A stretch of DNA of 12,087 nt from SIAJ01 sp035258765 (GTDB lineage Bacteria > Planctomycetota > Planctomycetia > Gemmatales > Gemmataceae), in contig DATFWZ010000680.1 of NCBI GenBank assembly GCA_035258765.1, forward strand, positions 1 through 12,087, written 5' to 3'. This document shows, in pieces, positions 6,030 through 12,087 of the stretch. The translations under genes and the position numbers were made by a program. The notes below the pieces were generated by a model that saw nothing but the letters and a program-made list of their open reading frames with translations, was not told the origin of the DNA and searched no databases. How positions within the stretch are numbered: the first letter of the stretch is position 1; every line of letters begins with the position of its first letter.

Positions 6030-6644
6030 ATGTTCGACCTCCCCGTCGTCGCCCCCATCCTCACATCCGCGGTCGGCCTGGTGGGCGCCCTGGTGGCCGG
6101 GCTGTCGGTCTACTTCACCTACAAGGGACGGCACAATCAGTTCCGGCAAGTGGTCTACGGCCGGCAGATGGACGCCTATTTTGACATCACCGAGTCGATG
6201 GCCAACCTGTACGCGGCGGCGCAAAGCACCCTCGCGTTCGGCGACCCGCGACTCCGGGGCGAGGAGGCCCGCCGGCAGTTCCGCGCCGGGCTGCGCGACG
6301 AGCACGAGCGGTTCACGGGCATGGTCAACCGGTCGCTCATCGTCCTGCCGTCGAAGGTCAAGGCCGCAGTCGATCACTTCAACGAGACGCTCCTGGCCAT
6401 CAGCGCCCCGGTCGAAGAGCGGCCGCCCGCCCGTCACGACGATGCGAACCCGCCGCTGGAACCGGGCCCAGACCTCGCCCGGGCCTACGAGCGGGCCATC
6501 AACTGCATCCGCCACCACCTGGCGATCGACTCGCTGACCACTGGCATGCTCGCCGAGATGGGGATCGGCAGCGAGTCGGTGACGCTCAAGCGGGCGCGGT
6601 GCGGGGTGCACCCGCTGGTCCCGGTCGGGCGGTCGGGGCGGTGA
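6030..6644 (+). CDS. Membrane-anchored protein with soluble helical domain, 204 aa, unknown function
   Basis: An N-terminal hydrophobic helix (residues 6-29) is followed by YKGRHNQFRQ, a positive patch that predicts a cytoplasmic remainder. The rest is rich in helices: QVVYGRQMDAYFDITESMAN (40-59), RRQFRAGLRDEHERF (81-95) and SLIVLPSKVKAAVDHFNETL (102-121). A Pro- and acid-rich spacer (127-149) leads to another helix, AYERAINCIRHHL (152-164). No catalytic motif is evident and I cannot name a family. The ATG at 6030 has AGGTG just upstream; the frame is open earlier, but the extension is not protein-like. The overall plan resembles the 159-aa protein at 1007-1486. It is followed by a long palindrome and faces a convergent gene. 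Confidence 0.8.
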   Translation: MFDLPVVAPILTSAVGLVGALVAGLSVYFTYKGRHNQFRQVVYGRQMDAYFDITESMANLYAAAQSTLAFGDPRLRGEEARRQFRAGLRDEHERFTGMVNRSLIVLPSKVKAAVDHFNETLLAISAPVEERPPARHDDANPPLEPGPDLARAYERAINCIRHHLAIDSLTTGMLAEMGIGSESVTLKRARCGVHPLVPVGRSGR

Positions 6645-6649
6645 CTACC

Positions 6650-6735
6650 CAAGCGAGCGCGGATGATGCTCCTATAGGACCTATACGTCTCATGGGACCT
6701 ATAAGTCCTATAGGAGCATCATCCGCGCTCGCTTG
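6650..6735. repeat. 86-bp near-perfect palindrome between convergent genes
   Basis: The two 43-base halves pair with only three mismatches (6681/6704, 6686/6699, 6690/6695), and the centre is CATG with no unpaired loop. The outer 31 bases on each side pair without error. The inner part repeats TATAGG/CCTATA motifs: TCCTATAGGA palindromes and two copies of GGACCTATA. It fills most of the 110-bp gap between the stops at 6644 and 6755. It could terminate both transcripts, form a cruciform in DNA, or be a miniature mobile or repetitive element. No target-site duplication is visible at its ends. Confidence 0.9.
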
Positions 6736-6754
6736 CCTTTGAGCCCCGCCCGCC

Positions 6755-7612
6755 TTACACGTCGCAGATCTTGAACGCCTGCGTCAGCGACGCGACCGTG
6801 TCGCGGACCGGGATGAACTCCTGGGCCATGAACCCCTTGAACCCGGTCTCGGCGATCGCCTTGGCGATGGCCGCGTAGTTCAGCTCCTGCGTGTCGTCGA
6901 TCTCGTGGCGGCCCGGGTTGCCGCCGGTGTGGTAGTGGGCGATGTACTTCGCGTTCTCCTTGATCGTCCGGATCACGTCCCCCTCCATGATCTGCATGTG
7001 GTAGATGTCGTAGAGCAACTTGAACCGCTCCGACCCGACCCGCTTGCACAGCTCCACGCCCCACTGCGTCTTGTCGTACATGTAATCCTTGTGGTCCACC
7101 TTGCTGTTGAGCCCCTCCATGCACAGCGTGACCTTCTTCTCCTCCGCGTAGCCGACGACGCGCTTCACGCCGATGACGCAGTTTTCGAGTCCGACGTCGT
7201 CCGGCATGCCCTTGCGGTTGCCGGACATGCAGATGACGTTGGCGATGCCCTCCTTGGACGCGAAGTCGATGAACTCGCGCAGGTGCTTCTCGATCTTCTC
7301 GTGGTTCTCCTTGCGGTTGAGCCCGTCCGGGATGGAGGCCCCGCCGAGGATGGCGCAGGTGAGCCCCGCGGTCTTGACGGTCGGGAACTCCTGCGGGACG
7401 AGCAACTCGACCGACTGGTAGCCGATCTTCTTGACCTCCGCGGCCAGCTTGTCGAGAGAGAGCTTGGAGTAGCACCACTTGCAAACGGACTGGTTGATGC
7501 GCCCCTTGGTCGCGGGCCGTTCGTCGGCCGCGGCGGCGCTGTAGACGGTCGCCGCGAGCGCGCCGGCGCCGAGAGCCTGCAGGGCCGTGCGGCGGTCGGG
7601 AGAGGTGTTCAT
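6755..7612 (-). CDS. Tat-exported hydroxypyruvate-isomerase-like TIM-barrel protein
   Basis: The N-terminus DRRTALQALGAGALA (residues 6-20) is a twin-arginine signal with cleavage expected near residues 27-30. The mature part is a xylose-isomerase-like TIM barrel close to hydroxypyruvate isomerase (Hyi). The metal-site residues appear to be Glu166 (CMEGLN), Asp202 (LYDIYHM), His228 (YHTG) and Glu265 (AQEF). NPGRHE (232-237) is a Hyi-family signature. Hyi interconverts hydroxypyruvate and tartronate semialdehyde; exported planctomycete relatives are usually of unknown substrate and may be sugar isomerases or epimerases. Length (285) fits the family plus signal. The ATG has AAAGGA four bases upstream. 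It lies 54 nt downstream of the phosphoesterase gene and may share its transcript. Confidence 0.9.
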   Translation of the reverse strand: MNTSPDRRTALQALGAGALAATVYSAAAADERPATKGRINQSVCKWCYSKLSLDKLAAEVKKIGYQSVELLVPQEFPTVKTAGLTCAILGGASIPDGLNRKENHEKIEKHLREFIDFASKEGIANVICMSGNRKGMPDDVGLENCVIGVKRVVGYAEEKKVTLCMEGLNSKVDHKDYMYDKTQWGVELCKRVGSERFKLLYDIYHMQIMEGDVIRTIKENAKYIAHYHTGGNPGRHEIDDTQELNYAAIAKAIAETGFKGFMAQEFIPVRDTVASLTQAFKICDV

Positions 7613-7666
7613 GGGGTCCTTTCGGTGATGGCGAAGCCTTGTGACTCTCGTGAGGGGATACGACGC

Positions 7667-8155
7667 TTACCGCGGCACGTTGAGGATCCGCAGCTCGCCG
7701 GATTCGACTTCCAGTACCGCAACCGTGAACTCGTCGGCCCGGTGGAGCGCCCCAGGGTTGATCCGCCGCACCGTGCCCATGAGACCGTCGCTGGCGGAGT
7801 GCGAGTGGCCGCAGAGCAAGTAGTCGGGTCGCGCCGCCAACACCCGGCGCACGTCGACGGTCATGTGACCGTGCGACACGCCGACGCGCTTGCCGCCCAA
7901 CTCAATGACCCCGCCCCAGCCCAGGCACACCGCCCCGGTCTTGGCCGCCGCCCGTTGCAGTGCGGGGACGCTGTCCGCGTCGTGATTGCCGAGAGCGAAG
8001 TAGCACGGCAATACGGCGCACGCGGCCACGATCGGCGGGCCCGCCAGGTCGCCGCAATGCACCAGCGCCTCGGCCCCCGCCGAACGCAGCAGATCGACCG
8101 CGACGCGCGTGCGAGCCAGCTGGTCGTGCGTGTCCGCAAGGATGCCCAGACGCAT
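7667..8155 (-). CDS. YfcE/MJ0936-type metallophosphoesterase
   Basis: All metal-binding motifs of the calcineurin-like family are present in order: DTH (Asp8, His10), HCGD (Asp36), GNHD (Asn57, His58), SHGH (His95, His97) and GHSH (His117, His119), then NPGA. At 162 residues it matches the small YfcE group, which hydrolyses phosphodiesters with Mn2+ or Ni2+; the natural substrate is generally unknown. The product is cytoplasmic, with no signal. The ATG at 8155 is chosen because MRLGILADTH is the canonical start of the family. A candidate extended -10 lies 40-50 bases upstream. The Tat-exported isomerase gene follows after 54 nt, but no functional link is evident. Confidence 0.94.
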   Translation of the reverse strand: MRLGILADTHDQLARTRVAVDLLRSAGAEALVHCGDLAGPPIVAACAVLPCYFALGNHDADSVPALQRAAAKTGAVCLGWGGVIELGGKRVGVSHGHMTVDVRRVLAARPDYLLCGHSHSASDGLMGTVRRINPGALHRADEFTVAVLEVESGELRILNVPR

Positions 8156-8194
8156 GGCCCGTCGCGCCGCCCGGTTGAATCATGGCCCTCGCGC

Positions 8195-8203
8195 AGTGTA
8201 TCA
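8195..8203 (-). promoter_or_regulatory. Candidate extended -10 promoter for the metallophosphoesterase
   Basis: On the minus strand TGATACACT gives the TGN extension plus TACACT, four of six matches to the -10 consensus. No convincing -35 is found at 16-19 bp. Confidence 0.3.
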
Positions 8204-8274
8204 CGCCGGGCGTCCGACGGGTTGGCCGGCAACGGCCAATTCGCGGTTTAGGCTAACCGGCCAGCGGACGCCTG

Positions 8275-8406
8275 TCAAACGTCGGCGACGGGCGGTAGTG
8301 GCTCAGTCTCGGGGAAAGTCGACTTGGCCCCCGGCTCCGGGAGTGACCCGGCCAGGACCACCGCGACCGCCTGGTCGCGACTGACGGTGGGGAAGTGGTC
8401 AAAAAG
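8275..8406 (-). pseudogene. C-terminal remnant of a DUF433-type antitoxin gene
   Basis: The minus-strand frame ending at the TGA at 8275 reads LFDHFPTVSRDQAVAVV and continues about 26 residues to the stop. That segment matches the C-terminal helix signature of DUF433 proteins (typically FLDDFPTVxREQAVAVLE), which are VapB45-like antitoxins. The N-terminal part is missing: upstream of LFDHF the frame runs into the GC-rich palindromic repeat cluster. No toxin gene of the usual PIN-like DUF5615 type is present downstream. The fragment appears to be a gene cut by repeat insertion or recombination. The family call is from memory of the signature only. Confidence 0.5.
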
Positions 8407-8545
8407 TCGCGATTGGCGCGGCGAGCGAGGCGGCGTGAGCCGCCCGATGATGTCAGGATCGGGCCCCTCACAGGGCACCCGCTCGCCAAATCAAGATCGG
8501 GCGGCTTACGCCGGCGTAAGCCGCCGGGTAGAGCCTGGGAACGAG
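8407..8545. repeat. Cluster of GC-rich palindromic repeats (Gemmata-type intergenic repeat)
   Basis: The 8156-8629 gap has no intact gene; this is its main content. GGCGAGCG (8420-8427) pairs with CGCTCGCC (8480-8487). Nested inside are GGCGGC-GTGA-GCCGCC (8429-8444) and CCCGAT/ATCGGG (8443-8463). A perfect 26-bp palindrome with 13-base arms GGCGGCTTACGCC spans 8500-8525. Next to it GAGCCTGGGAACGAG (8531-8545) looks like half of a CTCGTTCCCAGGCTC-type repeat common in planctomycetes, as I recall. Such units are probably non-autonomous mobile or REP-like elements. Bases 8546-8629 show nothing further. Confidence 0.7.
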
Positions 8546-8629
8546 GGAAGATCACCCCCGCGGCGCGCCTTCTCCGTCGGGTCCGGCGGGCTGGACTCGC
8601 CCTCGGCCGGCTCCGGATCCCGCGTCCGG

Positions 8630-9205
8630 TCAGCGGATCCGCTGGTCCGCGGTCAGGCTGACGACGGCCGTCGGATCGACGAGGTTCGGGGTGTAATTGA
8701 ACTTGATCGTGTCGCTGCCCATGCCCCCCCGCAGATCGACCGTCAGCCAAGTTCCGGCCCCGACCGTGACATTGTTGGCGTTCAGGGTCAGGGTGTCCTT
8801 CCCGGCGCGGCCGAGGGCGTGGATCCCCAGTCTGGCGCCCAGGGTCTGGCCGTCCAGGTTCGCGGTAAACGAGTCGTTCCCCGCCCCCAGGTCCGCGGTC
8901 ACCGACCGCTTGCTGGTCAGGTCGCCGGTCAGCCGGTAGTCCACGACGTCGGCCCCGCCGTAAGTGACGACCATGATCTGGGTGACCAGCCCGGGGGAGG
9001 TGAACACGGAGACGCCGTGGTCGAACACGGTGACGGCCCCGGCGTCGCCCTTGCCGGTGTCGGTGATGGCGATCACGTCGTTGGCGGCGTCCCCCTTGAC
9101 GACGAGGACGCCGTCCGTCGCGGTGTAATTGGTGGTCACGCTCGGGAGGACGCGCTCGTCGAACGTTTCGAGTCGGGGGACGAACCGCCGGATTGGCTTG
9201 GCCAT
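8630..9205 (-). CDS. Surface/extracellular protein with RTX-like Gly-Asp repeats, 191 aa
   Basis: The N-terminus MAKPIRRFVPRLETFDERVLPS has no hydrophobic signal but carries LETFDERVLP (residues 12-21), aligning with VEPLEMRDVP of the S53 peptidase. The rest is beta-rich with degenerate GGxGxDxh units: GGADVVDYRL (83-92), GAGNDSFTANL (107-117), GRAGKDTLTLN (132-142) and GGMGSDTIKFN (160-170). These are reminiscent of hemolysin-type calcium-binding repeats, which fold into a parallel beta roll when calcium is bound outside the cell. Length is short for such proteins and the C-terminus ends soon after the last repeat. The ATG has AGGAG six bases upstream. No clear operon partner; the TMEM175 gene ends 284 bp upstream. 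Confidence 0.85.
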   Translation of the reverse strand: MAKPIRRFVPRLETFDERVLPSVTTNYTATDGVLVVKGDAANDVIAITDTGKGDAGAVTVFDHGVSVFTSPGLVTQIMVVTYGGADVVDYRLTGDLTSKRSVTADLGAGNDSFTANLDGQTLGARLGIHALGRAGKDTLTLNANNVTVGAGTWLTVDLRGGMGSDTIKFNYTPNLVDPTAVVSLTADQRIR

Positions 9206-9333
9206 GAGAGTCTCCTGGTGGGGGCCGGCCGGGCTCGAACGAGCCGGAGGGGCCCCGAATGAAGGAAGGGACGCCGAATGCCGGGGCGAGACGGAGTAGG
9301 CGACGGCCCGGACCAGGCCGAAGGGGGATGTGG

Positions 9334-9353
9334 GGCGGCCCGGGCGGGCCGCC
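9334..9353 (-). terminator. Strong GC hairpin in the 9206-9489 gap
   Basis: GGCGGCCC (9334-9341) and GGGCCGCC (9346-9353) form an eight-pair all-GC stem around a four-base loop. On the minus strand it lies between the TMEM175 stop and the surface-protein start, so it may end the upstream operon. No T-tract follows. If the TATAAA box at 9441 is a real promoter, the hairpin would instead sit in the surface-protein leader. Confidence 0.4.
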
Positions 9354-9440
9354 GATACGGGTCATCCTAAAGGGATTGCCCGCGACCGCCGAGTGCTTTG
9401 GGGAACGGATTGGCCGACCGGATTCAGGCCCCGGCGAAGT

Positions 9441-9446
9441 TTTATA
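9441..9446 (-). promoter_or_regulatory. Candidate -10 box upstream of the surface-protein gene
   Basis: TATAAA on the minus strand matches five of six -10 bases in otherwise GC-rich DNA. A weak TTCTGA lies 18 bp upstream as a possible -35. The resulting leader would be about 230 nt, unusually long, and includes the GC hairpin at 9334-9353. Confidence 0.35.
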
Positions 9447-9489
9447 CTGCCCGTCGGTGGAGGATCAGAACCGCGTTGTATTGGAGCCG

Positions 9490-10077
9490 TCACTCGTGCG
9501 CCTTCTCCGTCAGGACCGTCTCGATCCGGCGGTCCGGGACCAGCCACATGACCGCGACCACGACGTACAGCCCGCACGCGATCAGCGGCTCAACGAACGC
9601 GAGCGGAATCGCCGCCGCGTACAGCAGCACCGAGATCCTGCCCTTGAGGTCGCCGCCGACCGCCCGCGCCAGAAGCGATTCCTGCCCGTGATGGGCGATC
9701 AGGACGCGGCTGAGAATGAAATAGGCCACCCCGGCCAGGAGCATCACAACCCCGTACGCCGCGACCGGCCACGCGGCGAAGCCCGATTGCCCCATCCAGG
9801 CGGTCACGAACGGGATCAGAGACAGCCAGAACAACAGGTGCATGTTCGCCCACAAGATTCGCCCGTTGACCTGCCGGGCGGCCTGCAGGAGGTGGTGGTG
9901 GTTGTTCCAGTAGATGCCGAGGAAGACGAAGCTGAGCACGTAACTCAAGAGCAGCGGGACGAGCGGCCGCAGCGCCTCGATCGTCGCTCCGTTCGGGACC
10001 TTCAACTCCAGCACCATGATGGTGATGATGATCGCCAGCACGCCGTCGCTGAAGGCCTCGAGTCGTCCCTTGGTCAT
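9490..10077 (-). CDS. TMEM175-family (DUF1211) potassium channel, 195 aa
   Basis: The start MTKGRLEAFSDGVLAIIIT contains RxxxFSD (Arg5, Phe9-Ser10-Asp11), the signature of TMEM175 channels. SFVFLGIYWNNHHHLL (49-64) is the second conserved stretch. About six hydrophobic helices (near 9-27, 39-57, 76-95, 104-123, 147-163 and 165-181) agree with the single six-helix unit of prokaryotic members, which assemble as tetramers and conduct K+ in the inner membrane. The frame is open to position 10476, but that extension overlaps the upstream gene. The ATG at 10077 has GGAG six bases upstream and restores the canonical family start. It follows the CBM9-like/hydrolase gene by 29 nt, so the two are likely co-transcribed, an odd pairing. 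Confidence 0.92.
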   Translation of the reverse strand: MTKGRLEAFSDGVLAIIITIMVLELKVPNGATIEALRPLVPLLLSYVLSFVFLGIYWNNHHHLLQAARQVNGRILWANMHLLFWLSLIPFVTAWMGQSGFAAWPVAAYGVVMLLAGVAYFILSRVLIAHHGQESLLARAVGGDLKGRISVLLYAAAIPLAFVEPLIACGLYVVVAVMWLVPDRRIETVLTEKAHE

Positions 10078-10106
10078 GCACGGCTCCGGAGTAACCAGAA
10101 TCGCCC

Positions 10107-12087
10107 CTACTTCCCGCCCGCGAGCTCCTTCACCACGTTCGCCTCCAATACCTGTCGCTCCACCGGCAGCTTCTCGTACAGTTCCGCGAATCGCTTCGCG
10201 TTCTCCGCTCCAGCCGCTACGAATGTCCGCAACCCGCGGAGTACGTCCGCCTTCTCGATTTCCGGATCGTCGAGGTGCTTGAGCGGGCTCGGCAGCCATT
10301 CCTTGCCGGCGTAGCGGGCCATCAAACGCTCCAGCTTTGCCGGGGTGAGCTGCGCTGGTGCGATCTTGTTCGCCTTGCACAGGTCCAGGAACTTGTCGCG
10401 CTTCCAGGCGACCGCGTACTTGAGGTGCCCGACGTCGGGCTCCGGCCGCCCCTCGTCGAGGATCGCGATCGACCACTGCCTGGTCGCGCTCACCGGCAGG
10501 TCCACCGACTTAGACCCGCCCGGGGCCGGTGGCACGCCCGCCCGCACCGCCCCCTTCGGCACCGCCAACTCGAATACCTCGTAGTCCGTCTCTTTGAGGA
10601 CGTCCATGAGGCGCGTGCGACCTTCCTTCGTGTCGGTCAGCTTCTCCGGGTCCATTGTGAACCCGTCCGGAAACTTCGACTTGTCAAACGGCTTGACCCA
10701 CTTGGCCCCCACCTGGTCGATCGGCACCAGGACGTCGGCCGTCGTCCAGTTCACGCTGACCGGGCAGGTGATCGTTGAGACATGGGCGACCGGGGAGTGG
10801 GCGTACCAGGTCGCGTCGCCGTAGTCCTCGCCGTAGACCTTGCTCGCGCTGCCGATCAGGCCGCCGACCGCGTACAGGATCGGCACGTTCGAGACCGTTT
10901 CACCCTTCGCGGGCGCGAGCCGGTCGCGCTGCTTGAAGAAATACGCCGCGTTGTACCCCCAGTTCACCGGCGGCACGTCCGGGGCCGCGCCGGCCAGCGG
11001 GAACGTTTCGGCCGCGAGCATGAGCGTCATGTACCCGCCGGCGCTGCCGCCGCCGATGACGACGCGGCCGTCGTCCACGAACGGGAATGCCCGCACCGAG
11101 TGTAGGAGCGCAATGTCGGGGTTGGTGGTGCGGATGAGCGGGTTGGCTTCGAGGGCCCGCGGGGAGACGACGACGAACCCGCGGCGGACCATGGCCGCGG
11201 CCGAGTTGTCGTCGGCCTCGTAGCCGGCGTTGAAGTAGAGCGGGATGCGCACCTTCGGATCGTCGCGAATCGTCCCGGGGAGGTAGATCGCGGCCTTGCC
11301 CTCCTTCTCCTTCCCCTCCGGGGCGCGGTAGGTGAATGACACGAGCCCCTTGACTACGGGCCGCGGCCATACGGACACCAGCGACGACTCGGTCAGCTTC
11401 AGGCGGTTGGCGGGGGGTTTCAGAATCTTGAACAGGTCCGCGACCCAGGCCGGGCCTCGAAACGCGGCCCCGCCGTCGTCCTCCACCTTGGCGGCCAGCT
11501 CGATCGTGCCCCACGCGTCGGCCTTGTTCAGTTCGGCGCCGTAGACCCCGCCGACCTTGGTGTCCTTGAGCTCGGCCCGGAAGCCGTCGAAGTAGGCGAG
11601 GTTGAAACGGACCGAGTCGCCCGGCCTGGCCTGCAGGTCTTCCGGGTCGCCGGAATTGAGCGGGATCGCCCACTCGAACGTGTACACCCCCTTCTCATGG
11701 CCGACGGCTCCGCGGCCGTCCTTCTGCCTGTCGTCCGCGTCCTTGTTCGGCTCGACAAAATGCTTGTCCGCGTACAGGCCCGGCGCGATCACCTTGCGGT
11801 CGTCGCCGGTTCGGAGCTTTTCCCCGCGACAGAAGGCGAGGATGGCGACGTCCAGATCGATCGGGTTCAGTCTGGCGTTGACCGTCTCGTCCGGGACGCG
11901 GAAGGCGACGTAGAGGGCGTTGGCCGAGTTCATGACCCGCAGCTCGCACGCCCGCGTCGATTTCGTCGCCGGGTCAAGGCTCGCCATTTCCAGGTCGAAC
12001 GCGACGACCTTCGCGTCCTTCCACTCGTCGGCCGCGATCACCCCGTCGATGGTCGGCGGCGTCTTGCACGGCGACGACGGGACGGAT
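10107..12087 (-). CDS. CBM9-like domain fused to prolyl-oligopeptidase-type alpha/beta hydrolase; N-terminus cut by window edge
   Basis: The frame is open to the window edge, and its first visible residues (PTIDGVIAADEWKDA) are the typical opening of a CBM9-like sugar-binding domain, so the true start lies outside; the GTG at 12041 is internal. The CBM9-like part ends near nt 11500 (DAWGTIELA). An alpha/beta hydrolase follows, with nucleophile Ser in GGGSAGG (codon 11043-11045), probable acid Asp in WTTADVLVP (10734-10736) and probable His in DVGHLKY (10425-10427). A helical tail of about 100 residues completes the protein. Fusion of carbohydrate binding and esterase-like domains suggests action on polysaccharide esters or glycopeptides outside the cytoplasm; the substrate and the signal peptide cannot be seen. 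Upstream genes are unknown; the TMEM175 gene follows after 29 nt. Confidence 0.88.
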   Translation of the reverse strand, partial: SVPSSPCKTPPTIDGVIAADEWKDAKVVAFDLEMASLDPATKSTRACELRVMNSANALYVAFRVPDETVNARLNPIDLDVAILAFCRGEKLRTGDDRKVIAPGLYADKHFVEPNKDADDRQKDGRGAVGHEKGVYTFEWAIPLNSGDPEDLQARPGDSVRFNLAYFDGFRAELKDTKVGGVYGAELNKADAWGTIELAAKVEDDGGAAFRGPAWVADLFKILKPPANRLKLTESSLVSVWPRPVVKGLVSFTYRAPEGKEKEGKAAIYLPGTIRDDPKVRIPLYFNAGYEADDNSAAAMVRRGFVVVSPRALEANPLIRTTNPDIALLHSVRAFPFVDDGRVVIGGGSAGGYMTLMLAAETFPLAGAAPDVPPVNWGYNAAYFFKQRDRLAPAKGETVSNVPILYAVGGLIGSASKVYGEDYGDATWYAHSPVAHVSTITCPVSVNWTTADVLVPIDQVGAKWVKPFDKSKFPDGFTMDPEKLTDTKEGRTRLMDVLKETDYEVFELAVPKGAVRAGVPPAPGGSKSVDLPVSATRQWSIAILDEGRPEPDVGHLKYAVAWKRDKFLDLCKANKIAPAQLTPAKLERLMARYAGKEWLPSPLKHLDDPEIEKADVLRGLRTFVAAGAENAKRFAELYEKLPVERQVLEANVVKELAGGK

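Noticed and set aside
6905..8251. Open frame of 448 codons on the plus strand
   Set aside because: It is antisense to both the isomerase and the phosphoesterase genes and reads as Arg/Val/Asp/Leu-rich low-complexity sequence.
8400..8550. CRISPR array
   Set aside because: The repeats here are palindromes of different sequence and length, without regular spacers or a constant direct repeat.
8253..9365. Open frame of 370 codons on the minus strand
   Set aside because: It overlaps the surface-protein gene in another frame and gives an Arg/Gly/Pro-rich product; the 191-aa frame has the ribosome site and repeats.
9490..10476. Longer start for the TMEM175 channel
   Set aside because: The extra 133 residues overlap the hydrolase gene and are Arg/Gly/Ala-rich, whereas the ATG at 10077 gives the family's usual N-terminus.

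Overview
The window is GC-rich DNA from what looks like a planctomycete, most likely the Gemmataceae (Gemmata and relatives). Signs of this are two surface or secreted proteins whose N-termini carry a shared [LV]Ex[LF][DE]xRx[LV]P motif instead of a hydrophobic signal peptide, a Tat-exported sugar-isomerase-like protein, a CBM9-like/esterase fusion, and GC-rich palindromic intergenic repeats of a kind I associate with Gemmata genomes. The assignment rests on recognition of protein and repeat style, not on a database search.

Layout. Positions 1-3271 (minus strand) hold a tight five-gene run. In transcription order these are a sedolisin-type S53 peptidase, a 159-aa membrane-anchored protein, a 53-aa and a 91-aa small membrane protein, and a PLP-dependent fold-type-II enzyme cut by the window edge. 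Spacings are 18, -4, 13 and 2 nt. A secreted alpha/beta hydrolase lies just upstream (3381-4301, minus). On the plus strand, 4457-5424 is a translationally coupled pair: a Phd-like antitoxin or adaptor protein and an HNH endonuclease. Then come a minus-strand unknown (5470-5871) and a divergent plus-strand anchored unknown (6030-6644).

An 86-bp near-perfect palindrome (6650-6735) separates that gene from a convergent minus-strand pair, a Tat-exported hydroxypyruvate-isomerase-like protein (6755-7612) and a YfcE-type metallophosphoesterase (7667-8155). The 474-bp gap 8156-8629 holds a cluster of palindromic repeats abutting the C-terminal remnant of a DUF433-type antitoxin. Next is a surface protein with RTX-like repeats (8630-9205). 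The window closes with a probable two-gene minus-strand operon: a CBM9-like/alpha-beta hydrolase fusion (10107 to beyond 12087) and a TMEM175-type potassium channel (9490-10077).

How they fit together. Much of the window is envelope or secreted biology: a protease, two esterases, an RTX-like surface protein, a Tat-exported isomerase and several small membrane proteins. The accessory-looking parts are the HNH pair, the antitoxin remnant and the repeats. The strongest candidates for something undescribed are the coupled Phd-like/HNH pair, the S53 peptidase operon with its small membrane proteins, and the perfect-centre palindrome. No tRNA, rRNA, CRISPR array or transposase gene was seen.
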